Assembly (NCBI RefSeq): GCF_025460765.1
Contig: NZ_JAMWEG010000019.1
Location: 57,897 to 121,896, forward strand
Direction: 5' to 3'
DNA length: 64,000 nucleotides
Origin: Micromonospora sp. MA102
GTDB lineage: Bacteria > Actinomycetota > Actinomycetes > Mycobacteriales > Micromonosporaceae
Shown piece by piece: positions 23,048-31,867 of the stretch; position 1 is the first letter of the stretch; each line of letters starts with the position of its first letter. The notes under the pieces were generated by a model. The model saw only the letters and a list, made by a program, of their open reading frames with translations. It had not been told where the DNA came from and made no database searches. The translations under genes were made by a program, and so were the position numbers.

Positions 23048-24100
23048 TCAGCGCACCGCGGGTAGCTGGACGTCGACCCGCAGGCCGCCGTCCTCACCGG
23101 GCCGGGCGGCGATGATGCCGTCGTGTGCCTGGGTGATCGAGCGGGCGATGGCCAGGCCGAGCCCGGCGCCGCCGCCCTGGTTGGTCCGGTCCCGGGCCAG
23201 GCGCCGGAAGGGTTCGAAGAGGCCGGCGACCGCCTCGCCCGGCACGGTCTGGCCGGTGTTGAGGACGGTCAGCGCCGGGTCACCGTCGACGGCGACGGTG
23301 AGCCGGCCGCCGGGCCGGTTGTACTTGATGCCGTTCTCCACGAGGTTGCCGACCAGGCGCTCCAGCAGCACCCGCTCGCCCGGCACGACCCGGGGCGCCA
23401 GCCGGCTCTCCACCGTCACCCCGGCCTCGGCCGCCCGGTCCGCGTACGCGGCCAGCACGGTGGTGACGATCTCGTCGAGGCGCTGCGGGGTGGAGGAGCG
23501 CAGCCCCTGGTCGCTCTCGCTGAGCGCGAGCAGGCCCTCGATGAGCCGCTCGTTGCGCTCGTTGGTGGCCAGCAGCTGGGCCGTGAGCAGGTCGAGCTGC
23601 TCGGCGGTGAGCGACTGGGCCATGCCGACCTCGATGAGGGTCCGCTGCACCGCGAGCGGCGTGCGCAGCTCGTGCGAGGCGTTCGCGGCGAACCGCCGCT
23701 GCCCCTCGTAGCCGGCCGTGACCCGGTCCATCATGTCGTCGATGGCGCGGGCCAGCCGGGCCAGCTCGTCCCGGCCGCCGCGGCGGATCCGGTGGCCCAG
23801 GTTCTGCGGCCCGAGGTCGGCGATCGGGTCGGCGAGGTCGCGCACCGGGCGCAGGCACCAGCGGGCCGCGCCCCAGACCGCGAACACCCCGGCCAGCAGG
23901 ACCAGCAGCTCGATCAGCCCGGGAAGCACCGGGACGAGCGGGCGGGCGGGCTCGCACACCGCGCCGATCGTCTGCAGGTCGCAGAATGCCTGCGCCCGCC
24001 ACCACAGCTGGCCGAGCAGCTGCTTGCCGAGGCCGGGCAGCCAGTAACCGCCGAGCAGGGCGAGTGCCCCGACCAGCAGGACGCGACGGCGGGGGCTCAC
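23048..24100 (-). CDS. Sensor histidine kinase (VanS-like)
   Basis: 350 residues from GTG 24100, overlapping the regulator stop as GTGA. Two membrane helices (about 6-25 and 55-78) enclose a short outer loop (26-54) containing Cys40 and Cys49, a small sensor as in actinobacterial VanS proteins. HAMP region about 79-131, phospho-acceptor His143 in AANASHELRTPLAV, N box NLVENGIKYNRPGG, and the ATP lid with GGGAGLGLAIARSI. It would autophosphorylate and signal to the response regulator encoded upstream. Ligand cannot be read from sequence; the operon suggests glycopeptide or cell-wall stress. Confidence 0.9.
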   Translation of the reverse strand: MSPRRRVLLVGALALLGGYWLPGLGKQLLGQLWWRAQAFCDLQTIGAVCEPARPLVPVLPGLIELLVLLAGVFAVWGAARWCLRPVRDLADPIADLGPQNLGHRIRRGGRDELARLARAIDDMMDRVTAGYEGQRRFAANASHELRTPLAVQRTLIEVGMAQSLTAEQLDLLTAQLLATNERNERLIEGLLALSESDQGLRSSTPQRLDEIVTTVLAAYADRAAEAGVTVESRLAPRVVPGERVLLERLVGNLVENGIKYNRPGGRLTVAVDGDPALTVLNTGQTVPGEAVAGLFEPFRRLARDRTNQGGGAGLGLAIARSITQAHDGIIAARPGEDGGLRVDVQLPAVR

Positions 24101-24762
24101 GCCGGCTCGCCGATCCGGTAACCGGCCTTCGGCACGGTCTGGATGACCGAGGGCTGGCCGAGCTTCTTGCGCAGCGTCATCACGGTGACCCGGACCGCGT
24201 TGGTGAACGGGTCGGCGAACTCGTCCCAGGCCTGTTCGAGCAGCTCCTCGGCGCTGACCACGCCGCCGCCGGCCCGCATGAGCACGTGCAGGACGGCGAA
24301 CTCCTTGGGGCTCAGGCCGAGCGGCCGCCCGTCCCGGGTGACCGTGTGCCGGGCCACGTCGAGCACCACCCCGTGCCGCTCCAGCACCGGCGGCACCGCC
24401 GGGGCGGACCGCCGGCCCAGCGCCTGCACCCGGGCCACCAGCTCGGCGAAGGCGAACGGCTTGGTCAGGTAGTCGTCGGCGCCCAGCCCGAGGCCCGCCA
24501 CCCGGTCGCGGATGCCGGCGGCGGCGGTGAGCAGCAGCACCCGGGTGCCGGCCGCGGAGCCGGCGAGGCTGCGGCACACCTCGTCGCCGGTGGCGCCGGG
24601 CATGTCCCGGTCGAGCACGGCCACGTCGTACCGGTTGACCCCGATCCGCTCCAGCGCGCCGTCGCCGTCGTAGCAGACGTCGACCGCCATCGAGAACCGG
24701 CGCAGCCCCTCGGCGACCGTGTCCGCCAGCAACCGCTCGTCGTCCGCCACCAACACCCGCAC
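24097..24762 (-). CDS. OmpR-family response regulator (VanR-like)
   Basis: 221 residues from GTG 24762 with GGGGGAG upstream; longer starts lack a site. Receiver domain 1-115 with acidic pair Asp7/Asp8, phosphorylation site Asp51 in AVLDRDMPG and Lys101 in YLTKPFAF. C-terminal winged helix from about 125, with recognition region ADPFTNAVRVTVMTLRKKLGQPSVIQTVPKAGYRIG. Coupled by a GTGA overlap to the kinase gene. It likely activates the downstream ligase/dipeptidase genes, whose first gene starts 100 bases after the kinase stop. Confidence 0.92.
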   Translation of the reverse strand: MRVLVADDERLLADTVAEGLRRFSMAVDVCYDGDGALERIGVNRYDVAVLDRDMPGATGDEVCRSLAGSAAGTRVLLLTAAAGIRDRVAGLGLGADDYLTKPFAFAELVARVQALGRRSAPAVPPVLERHGVVLDVARHTVTRDGRPLGLSPKEFAVLHVLMRAGGGVVSAEELLEQAWDEFADPFTNAVRVTVMTLRKKLGQPSVIQTVPKAGYRIGEPA

Positions 24763-24945
24763 CGCTGTCCGCTCCCCCGTGCTCCGGTCATCCGTCCCGC
24801 ATACGGTCCCAGGCAGGAGATAAGGGTTCCGTAAGCGCCGCCGGAGCAATCCTCCACGTCGGCGGCCGGGCACCGGCGCCCGTCGTGCCGTCTGGGGCGT
24901 TCGTCCCGACCGGGAGGGCCACGGGTGACCGGGGAGTGACCCGGA

Positions 24946-25806
24946 TCACCGTGGCCGGGTGATCCCGAGGGTGCTCTGCGCGGGAAGCAGGCCGGTGGCC
25001 ACGACCGCCTGGGTGACCGGGGCGACGAGTTGGGCGAACCGGCCGACCGCCGGCCCGAGCGCCCGCCAGGGCGCGGCGGCCAGCTCGTCGGTCCGCCGCT
25101 CCACCTCGTCGCGGAGCCGGCGGCCGGCCTCGGTGGCCACCCCGTCGCCGTCGACCAGGCCCCGGGCGGCCAGCCGGTCCCGGGCGGCCGCCCACTCCTC
25201 GGCCGCCCACCGGCGGCTGGCGAAGACCTCCACCGGGGCGGCGCCGACCGCGGCGAAGGAGACCAGCGACTCGGCCGGGTCCAGCCCGGCGGTCCGCAGC
25301 GCCGCGATGTGACCGTCGCCCCGGTGCTCGCGCAGGATCGTGACCGCCTGCCAGAGCGCCAGGTGCGGCGCATCCGGCCAGGGCAGGTCGGCGTTGGCGG
25401 CGGCCAGCGGACGGCCGCCCAGGTCGGCGGCGCGCACCGCGCGGCGGGCCAGGGTGGCGGCCTCGGCCAGCTCGGCCGACTCGACCCGGTCGCCGAGCAG
25501 GGCGCGCAGCGCCCGGTCCACGCCGGACAGCCGGGCGGCGAGCACCTTCGCGGGGTCGGCGGTGACCCAGACTGCCGGCACGTACTCGGCGACCATCCGG
25601 GGGCTGAAGCTGTAGTAGGTGGCGGCGACCAGGTTCGGGCCGGCCGCCCCGAGCGGGGCGCTGCGCAGTGCGAAGTAGCCGGGCCAGCGCTCGTCGGTGG
25701 CCAGGCCGAGGCCGGCGGCCTCCTCGGTCAGCTCGGGCGCGTAGTAGACCAGCGCGTGCACGGGCTCGATGAGCTGCCACATCCTGCGGACCATCGCGAG
25801 TTCCAT
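24946..25806 (-). CDS. SCO6745-family protein
   Basis: 286 residues from ATG 25806 (MELAMVRRMWQLIEPVHALVYY), chosen because GGGGAGG lies 5 bases upstream. Starts further upstream would overlap two palindromic operator-like sites. The pattern LIEPVHALVYYAPELTEEAAGLGL, WPGYFALRSAPLGAAGPNLVAATYYSFSPRMV matches the SCO6745 family of actinobacterial proteins, whose C-terminal half (AAEEWAAARDRLAARGLVDGDGVATEAGRRLRDEVERRTDELAAAPW) resembles a winged-helix MarR-like fold. Function unknown; a transcription-factor role is possible because the gene borders palindromes and a divergent regulator. Confidence 0.8.
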   Translation of the reverse strand: MELAMVRRMWQLIEPVHALVYYAPELTEEAAGLGLATDERWPGYFALRSAPLGAAGPNLVAATYYSFSPRMVAEYVPAVWVTADPAKVLAARLSGVDRALRALLGDRVESAELAEAATLARRAVRAADLGGRPLAAANADLPWPDAPHLALWQAVTILREHRGDGHIAALRTAGLDPAESLVSFAAVGAAPVEVFASRRWAAEEWAAARDRLAARGLVDGDGVATEAGRRLRDEVERRTDELAAAPWRALGPAVGRFAQLVAPVTQAVVATGLLPAQSTLGITRPR

Positions 25807-25825
25807 CCCGACCTCCCCGGATCGC

Positions 25826-25844
25826 ATCTTGTCGTCGTCAAGTT
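25826..25844. promoter_or_regulatory. Operator-like site 1 in the divergent regulatory region
   Basis: ATCTTGTCGTCGTCAAGTT, matching the perfect palindrome at 25860-25878 at 14 of 19 positions; the two centres are 34 bases apart, about three helical turns. Confidence 0.5.
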
Positions 25845-25859
25845 TGGGAGCCGGCCCGG

Positions 25860-25878
25860 AACTTGTCAATGACAAGTT
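25860..25878. promoter_or_regulatory. Operator-like site 2: perfect 19-bp palindrome
   Basis: AACTTGTCAATGACAAGTT, perfectly symmetric around the central A, between the SCO6745-like gene and the GAF regulator. It is AT-rich against the background and likely overlaps a promoter. The binding protein may be either neighbour. Confidence 0.65.
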
Positions 25879-25937
25879 CGGCGACGGCTTGGCGATCGGC
25901 GGTGAGCTGGGTCACCATGGGCGCGAGGAGGTCGCCG

Positions 25938-27221
25938 ATGGCTGACCCGTGGCTCGCCCTGGAATTCGGCGCCGATCCGGCCGAGCGGATCGCTCAGGTC
26001 GGCGCCGCCCACGAAGCGTTCCTCACCGCCGGCACCACCACGGGCCGGGTCCGCGACGTGGTCCGCCGGTCGTGGGAGCGGTCCGCGCTGCTCGACCCGG
26101 AGGCCACCGCCCCGGTCGACCTCACCGACGACGCGCTGGCGAGCTACCGCGCCGCCCACCCCCTGCACCGCGTGCTGCCCCTCTTCCGCGACCTGCTCGG
26201 CGGCATCGCCCTGGACGGCGCGCACCTCATGGCGGTCTGCGACGCGGACGGACGGCTGCTCTGGGTGGAGGGCCACCCCGGCGTGCTCCGGCACGCCGAG
26301 CGGATGAACTTCGTGCCCGGCGCGCGCTGGGACGAGGCCCACGCCGGCACGAACGCGCCCGGCACCGCCCTGGCCGTCGACCACAGTGTCCAGATCTTCG
26401 CCACCGAGCACTTCGTCCGGCCGGTGCAGCGCTGGACCTGCGCCGCCGCCCCGATCCACGACCCGACCACCGGCCGGCTGCTCGGCGCCATCGACATCAC
26501 CGGCGGAGACCACCTGGCCACCCCGCAGAGCCTGGCCCTGGTCCGGGCCACCGCCCGGGCCGCCGAGGCGTTCCTGGCCGGCGCCGCCCCCGCCGAACCC
26601 GACGTGCTGCACGTTGCCGCCCTGGGCCGAGACGAGGCGGAGCTGCGCGTGGCCGGCCGGCGGATCCGGCTCGGCCGCCGGCACAGCGAGCTGCTGGTGC
26701 TGCTCCTCGACCACCCCGAGGGGCGCACCGGGGAACAGCTCGGCCTCGACCTCTACGGCGACGACCGGCTGCACCCCGTCACCCTGCGCGCCGAACTGTC
26801 CCGGCTGCGCCGGGCCCTCGGCGACGAGCTGCTCGACTCCCGCCCGTACCGGCTGCGGCCGGCCGTGCGCGCCGACTTCCGTACCGTCACCGAACTGCTC
26901 GAAGGTGGCGACGCGGCGGGGGCGCTGCGGGCGTACGCCGGGCCCCTGCTGCCCGGGTCGGACGCGCCGGGAGTGACGCGACTGCGCCGGCTGGTCGACG
27001 GCCAGCTCCGCGCGGCCGTGCTGGCCGCCGCGGACCCGGCGCTGCTCACGGCCTGGACCGCGACGCCCACCGGCGCCGACGACCTCGCGGCCTGGCAGGC
27101 CCTGGCGCGGGCGTTGCCGCCGGGTGCGCCGCGCCGGCCGCTCGCCCTGGCCCGGGCCCGCCAGCTCGCTGAGGAGTACGACCTGCCGCGCGCAACGTTG
27201 CTGCAACGTCGCGGAAACTAA
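25938..27221 (+). CDS. GAF-domain regulator with SARP-like winged helix
   Basis: 427 residues from ATG 25938 (MADPWLALEFG) with GAGGAGG upstream. Residues about 60-215 are an AcoR-like sensory GAF domain (LLGGIALDGAHLMAVCDADGRLLWVEGHPGVLRHAERMNFVPGARWDEAHAGTNAPGTAL, split by loops). A winged helix follows (GRRIRLGRRHSELLVLLLDHPEGRTGEQLGLDLYGDD, VTLRAELSRLRRALGDELLDSRPYRL) of OmpR/SARP style. There is no sigma-54 AAA+ domain, unlike classical AcoR. It sits 40 bases ahead of aldehyde dehydrogenase and DUF779 genes, which it probably activates in response to an alcohol, aldehyde or related compound. Confidence 0.85.
   Translation: MADPWLALEFGADPAERIAQVGAAHEAFLTAGTTTGRVRDVVRRSWERSALLDPEATAPVDLTDDALASYRAAHPLHRVLPLFRDLLGGIALDGAHLMAVCDADGRLLWVEGHPGVLRHAERMNFVPGARWDEAHAGTNAPGTALAVDHSVQIFATEHFVRPVQRWTCAAAPIHDPTTGRLLGAIDITGGDHLATPQSLALVRATARAAEAFLAGAAPAEPDVLHVAALGRDEAELRVAGRRIRLGRRHSELLVLLLDHPEGRTGEQLGLDLYGDDRLHPVTLRAELSRLRRALGDELLDSRPYRLRPAVRADFRTVTELLEGGDAAGALRAYAGPLLPGSDAPGVTRLRRLVDGQLRAAVLAAADPALLTAWTATPTGADDLAAWQALARALPPGAPRRPLALARARQLAEEYDLPRATLLQRRGN
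27195..27209. promoter_or_regulatory. 15-bp palindrome ahead of the aldehyde dehydrogenase gene
   Basis: ACGTTGC, T, GCAACGT: perfect arms within the last codons of the GAF regulator gene, 53 bases before the next ATG. Possible activator site, though it must also encode protein. Confidence 0.4.
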
Positions 27222-27261
27222 CGTCCCCGCCGTCCACCCCTGACGGACGGCGGAGGTACCC

Positions 27262-28766
<1,505 letters not shown>

Positions 28767-28767
<1 letters not shown>

Positions 28768-29114
28768 TGGGCGACCCCGTCACCCTGACGCCCGCGGCGG
28801 CCGGTCTCATCCGGTCGCTGCGGGCGGCCCACGGGCCGATCATGTTCCACCAGTCCGGTGGCTGCTGCGACGGCAGCGCCCCGATGTGCTACCCGGCCGG
28901 TGAGTTCCGCACCGGCGGCTCCGACGTGCTGCTCGCCTCGCTGGAGGTCGACGGCGTGCCCGAGCCGGTCGAGTTCTGGATGTCCACCGCCCAGTGGGAG
29001 CTGTGGAAACACACCCGGCTCACGGTCGACGTGGTGCCCGGCCGGGGCAGCGGCTTCTCCCTGGAGGCCCCGGAGGGCGTCCGCTTCCTCATCCGCTCCC
29101 ACCTGGCCCGCTGA
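28767..29114 (+). CDS. DUF779 family protein
   Basis: 115 residues, ATG 28767 overlapping the aldehyde dehydrogenase stop. Cys-rich start region MFHQSGGCCDGSAPMCYPAGEFRTGGSDVLLASL, then FWMSTAQWELWKHTRLTVDVVPGRGSGFSLEAPEGVRFLIRS, the usual DUF779 layout. The Cys-Cys pair and following Cys could bind metal or be redox-active. In many genomes it accompanies this type of aldehyde dehydrogenase; its biochemical role is not established. Confidence 0.88.
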
Positions 29115-29213
29115 CTGTCCGAGATCTTTCAGCTCGCCGGCGCCGCGCCGGTGGGATGCTGACGCCGGTCCACATCGGAGCAGCCCGCACCACCGCCAGA
29201 CAGGAGCCCGCGC

Positions 29214-29657
29214 ATGCGCCCGGTCCGACAGTCCCTGCTCGCCGGCGGCCTCGCCACGCTCGCCACCGCCGTCACGCTCGGCCTCGCGCCCGGCGCCGCC
29301 GTCGCCGCGCCGGCCCCGAGGATCTCCGTCAACTGGTTCGGCACGGCCGACGTTCCCGCGCACACCGCCACGGTCGGCGGCCGGTACGCCTGCGGCGCCG
29401 AGCGGGGCCTGGCCTACATCGAGGTCCACCTCGACCAGCGGGTCCGCCGGGGTTCGATCACCGGCTTCGGGTTCGGCGTGATCGGGGCGTGCACCGACGA
29501 CCGGACCGGAGGCACCTGGACGGCGAACATCCCCGCCGACCGGGGCGCCTTCCGCGGCGGGCCCGCCACCGCCATCGCCCGTCTCGTCGTCGAGCCCAAC
29601 TCGCTCACCGAGACCACCGAACCACTCCGCCTCGTCCGACACTGCGCCCGACACTGA
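29214..29657 (+). CDS. Small secreted protein of unknown function
   Basis: 147 residues from ATG 29214 with CAGGAG upstream. A signal peptide (MRPVRQSLLAGGLATLATAVTLGLAPGAAVAAP) is followed by about 110 residues of beta-rich sequence with Cys pairs (RYACGAERG, GACTDDRTGG, RHCARH). I do not recognise the family. It converges on the agmatinase-like gene, leaving only three bases between the stops. Confidence 0.75.
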   Translation: MRPVRQSLLAGGLATLATAVTLGLAPGAAVAAPAPRISVNWFGTADVPAHTATVGGRYACGAERGLAYIEVHLDQRVRRGSITGFGFGVIGACTDDRTGGTWTANIPADRGAFRGGPATAIARLVVEPNSLTETTEPLRLVRHCARH

Positions 29658-29660
29658 CGA

Positions 29661-30668
29661 TCAGCGGGCGTCGAGGAGGGGTTGTCGCGGGTTCCAGGGG
29701 TCGCCGCCGGCGGCGTCGCGGCGGCGGCGGGCGATGGCCGACAGGGCCTCCAGCACCACCCGGTTGCCGAGGTACGCGGTGATGTCGGCGTGGTCGTAGG
29801 GCGGGGCGACCTCGACCACGCCGACCACCGGCAGCTCGTAGCAGACCCGGCGGACGGCGTCGAGGAGCTGCCGGGAGGTGAACCCGCCCGGCTCGGGGGT
29901 GCCGGTGCCGGGGGCCATGCCCGGGTCGACCACGTCCACGTCGACGGAGAGGAAGACGCCCTCGCACTCGTCGGTGGCGATCGCGAACGCCTCCGACAGA
30001 CAGGAATCCAGCCCGCGCGCCACCACCTCGGTCATCTCGTACGAGCGCATCCGCTGCTCGGCCATCCAGGACAGGGTCTCCGGTCCCGGCCAGTAGCCGC
30101 GCAGGCCGATCTGGAGGAAGCGGTCGCCGCGTACCGCGCCGGACTCGATGAGCCGGCGCATCGGCTGGCCGTGCCCGTGCAACGAGCCGAACTCGATGTC
30201 CCCGGTGTCGGCGTGCGCGTCGAAGTGCACCAGGGACACCCGGCCGAGCCCGTGGTGCCGGGCCACCCCGGTGGCGTCCGGCAGCGCGATCGAGTGGTCG
30301 CCGCCGAGCACGATGGGGATCGCCCCGGCGGCGGCGACCGCGTGCACGGCGGTCTCCAGCGCGGCCAGGGAGCGCTCGATGTCGCCGGAGAACATCTCGA
30401 CGTCGCCCGCGTCGTAGACGCACAGGTCCTGCAACGCGTCCACGCGCAGGGCCAGGGAGGGCCGGGAGCCGTCGTGCGGCAGGTAGCAGGCCTGCCGGAT
30501 GGCGGACGGCCCGAACCGCGTGCCCGGCCGGTGCGAGGTGCCGCCGTCGAAGGGCGCGCCGACGATCACCACGTCGGCATCGGCGTACGTCACCGGCTCC
30601 TCGAGGGTGCACGGCGGCACGCCGAGGAACGTCACGTCGGGGCCGAACATCGGGCCGTAGCGGGTCAC
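29661..30668 (-). CDS. speB: Agmatinase/guanidino-acid ureohydrolase
   Basis: 335 residues from GTG 30668 (GGAGGAGCG just upstream), overlapping the previous stop as GTGA. The binuclear manganese ligands are visible: His in LGGDHSIALP, Asp-His-Asp in VHFDAHADTG, and two Asp in SVDVDVVDPGMAPGTGTPEPGG. The family hydrolyses agmatine or 4-guanidinobutyrate to urea and an amine. Last gene of the pot operon, so the product (putrescine or GABA) would feed the catabolic enzymes here. Agmatine versus guanidinobutyrate cannot be decided by eye. Confidence 0.9.
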   Translation of the reverse strand: MTRYGPMFGPDVTFLGVPPCTLEEPVTYADADVVIVGAPFDGGTSHRPGTRFGPSAIRQACYLPHDGSRPSLALRVDALQDLCVYDAGDVEMFSGDIERSLAALETAVHAVAAAGAIPIVLGGDHSIALPDATGVARHHGLGRVSLVHFDAHADTGDIEFGSLHGHGQPMRRLIESGAVRGDRFLQIGLRGYWPGPETLSWMAEQRMRSYEMTEVVARGLDSCLSEAFAIATDECEGVFLSVDVDVVDPGMAPGTGTPEPGGFTSRQLLDAVRRVCYELPVVGVVEVAPPYDHADITAYLGNRVVLEALSAIARRRRDAAGGDPWNPRQPLLDAR

Positions 30669-31867
30669 CGCTCCTCCATTCCCCAGGGCGAGCCGTAGCC
30701 GGTGAGCAGGTCGAGGAAGGGTACCGGGGGCAGCGCCTCGGGGCCGAGCACGCCGGTGCCGGACCAGGCGCCGGTGGCCAGCAGCTCCAGGGCCACGACG
30801 GGGTTCACGGCGGTCTGCCAGACCACCGCCTGGTGGCCGTACTCGGCCATCGACCACTCGTTGTCGACCACGTGGTAGAGGTAGACCCGCCGTGGCCGGC
30901 CGTCGACACCGGTCCCGGTCACGTACGTGCCCGCGCAGGTTTTGCCGCGCATCCGGTCTCCGAGCGTGGCCGGGTCGGGCAGGCAGGCGGCCACGACGTC
31001 GCGGGGAGAAACCGAAGCGCCGCGCACCCGCACCGGGCGGGTCGAGTCCAGGCCGAGCTTGTGCAGGGTCTTCAGCACCTCGATGAACTCGTCGCCGAGG
31101 CCGTACTTGAAGGTGACCCGCTTGGCCTTGACCCAACGCGGGATGAGCAGCACCTCCTCGTGCTCCACGTTGACGCACTCGACCGGGCCGATCCCCTCGG
31201 GGAACTCGAACACCTCGGGCTCGGAGAACGGCGGGGTGGTGAACCAGCCCCGGTCGGCCTCCCACACGACCGGCGGGTTGAGGCACTCCTCGATGGTGGT
31301 CCAGATGGAGAACGAGGGGGCGAAGTCGTAGCCGTCGACGGTGAGGTTGGCGCCGTCGCGTACCCCGATCTCGTCGATCTCGGTGAACAGCTCGTCGGCG
31401 GCGTAGCGGGCGAAGACGTCGGAGAGGCCCGGTTCGACGCCGATGCCGCAGAGCGCCAGCCGGCCGGCCTCCGTCCAGGCGGCGGCCGCCGCGAACTGCT
31501 CGTCACCGAGCTTCACGCCGGTCTCGGCGTGCGGCGCGTCCGGGTGCGGCCGGGACAGCGACATCGCCATGTCCAGGTAGTCGGCGCCGGCGGCGAACGC
31601 GCCGTCGAAGATCGGCATGACGAAGCGCGGGTCGACCGCGTTCAGCACGTGGGTGATCCGGTGTTCCCAGCAGAGCGCGGCGACCGCCTCGGCGGAGGAG
31701 GCGTCGACGGTCGCGGCGACGAACCGGTCGCCGTGGCCGGCCACCGCCCGCGCGGAGCGGGCGGGGTCGTGGTCGGCGACCACCATGGTCTCGAAGAAGG
31801 AGCGGCGGGCGGCGATGGATACGGCGGCGGAGCCGACGCCACCGGCGCCGACGAGGAGGATACGCAT
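30665..31867 (-). CDS. Saccharopine dehydrogenase-family protein
   Basis: 400 residues from ATG 31867, overlapping the upstream oxidase stop by one base. An N-terminal Rossmann fold (MRILLVGAGGVGSAAVSIAARR) is followed by DASSAEAVAALC, FVMPIFDGAFAAGADYLDMA and GIGVEPGLSDVFARYAADEL, the pattern of saccharopine or carboxynorspermidine dehydrogenases. These enzymes make or break a secondary amine between an aldehyde/keto acid and an amino group. In a polyamine operon it could act on a polyamine-derived secondary amine. The exact reaction is unknown. Confidence 0.82.
   Translation of the reverse strand: MRILLVGAGGVGSAAVSIAARRSFFETMVVADHDPARSARAVAGHGDRFVAATVDASSAEAVAALCWEHRITHVLNAVDPRFVMPIFDGAFAAGADYLDMAMSLSRPHPDAPHAETGVKLGDEQFAAAAAWTEAGRLALCGIGVEPGLSDVFARYAADELFTEIDEIGVRDGANLTVDGYDFAPSFSIWTTIEECLNPPVVWEADRGWFTTPPFSEPEVFEFPEGIGPVECVNVEHEEVLLIPRWVKAKRVTFKYGLGDEFIEVLKTLHKLGLDSTRPVRVRGASVSPRDVVAACLPDPATLGDRMRGKTCAGTYVTGTGVDGRPRRVYLYHVVDNEWSMAEYGHQAVVWQTAVNPVVALELLATGAWSGTGVLGPEALPPVPFLDLLTGYGSPWGMEER

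Noticed and set aside
19077..24762. Self-resistance genes of a glycopeptide biosynthetic cluster, or a VanHAX-type (D-Ala-D-Lac) set
   Set aside because: No peptide synthetase, oxygenase or halogenase genes are in the window, no VanH-like dehydrogenase is present, and the ligase loop is not of the D-Lac type.
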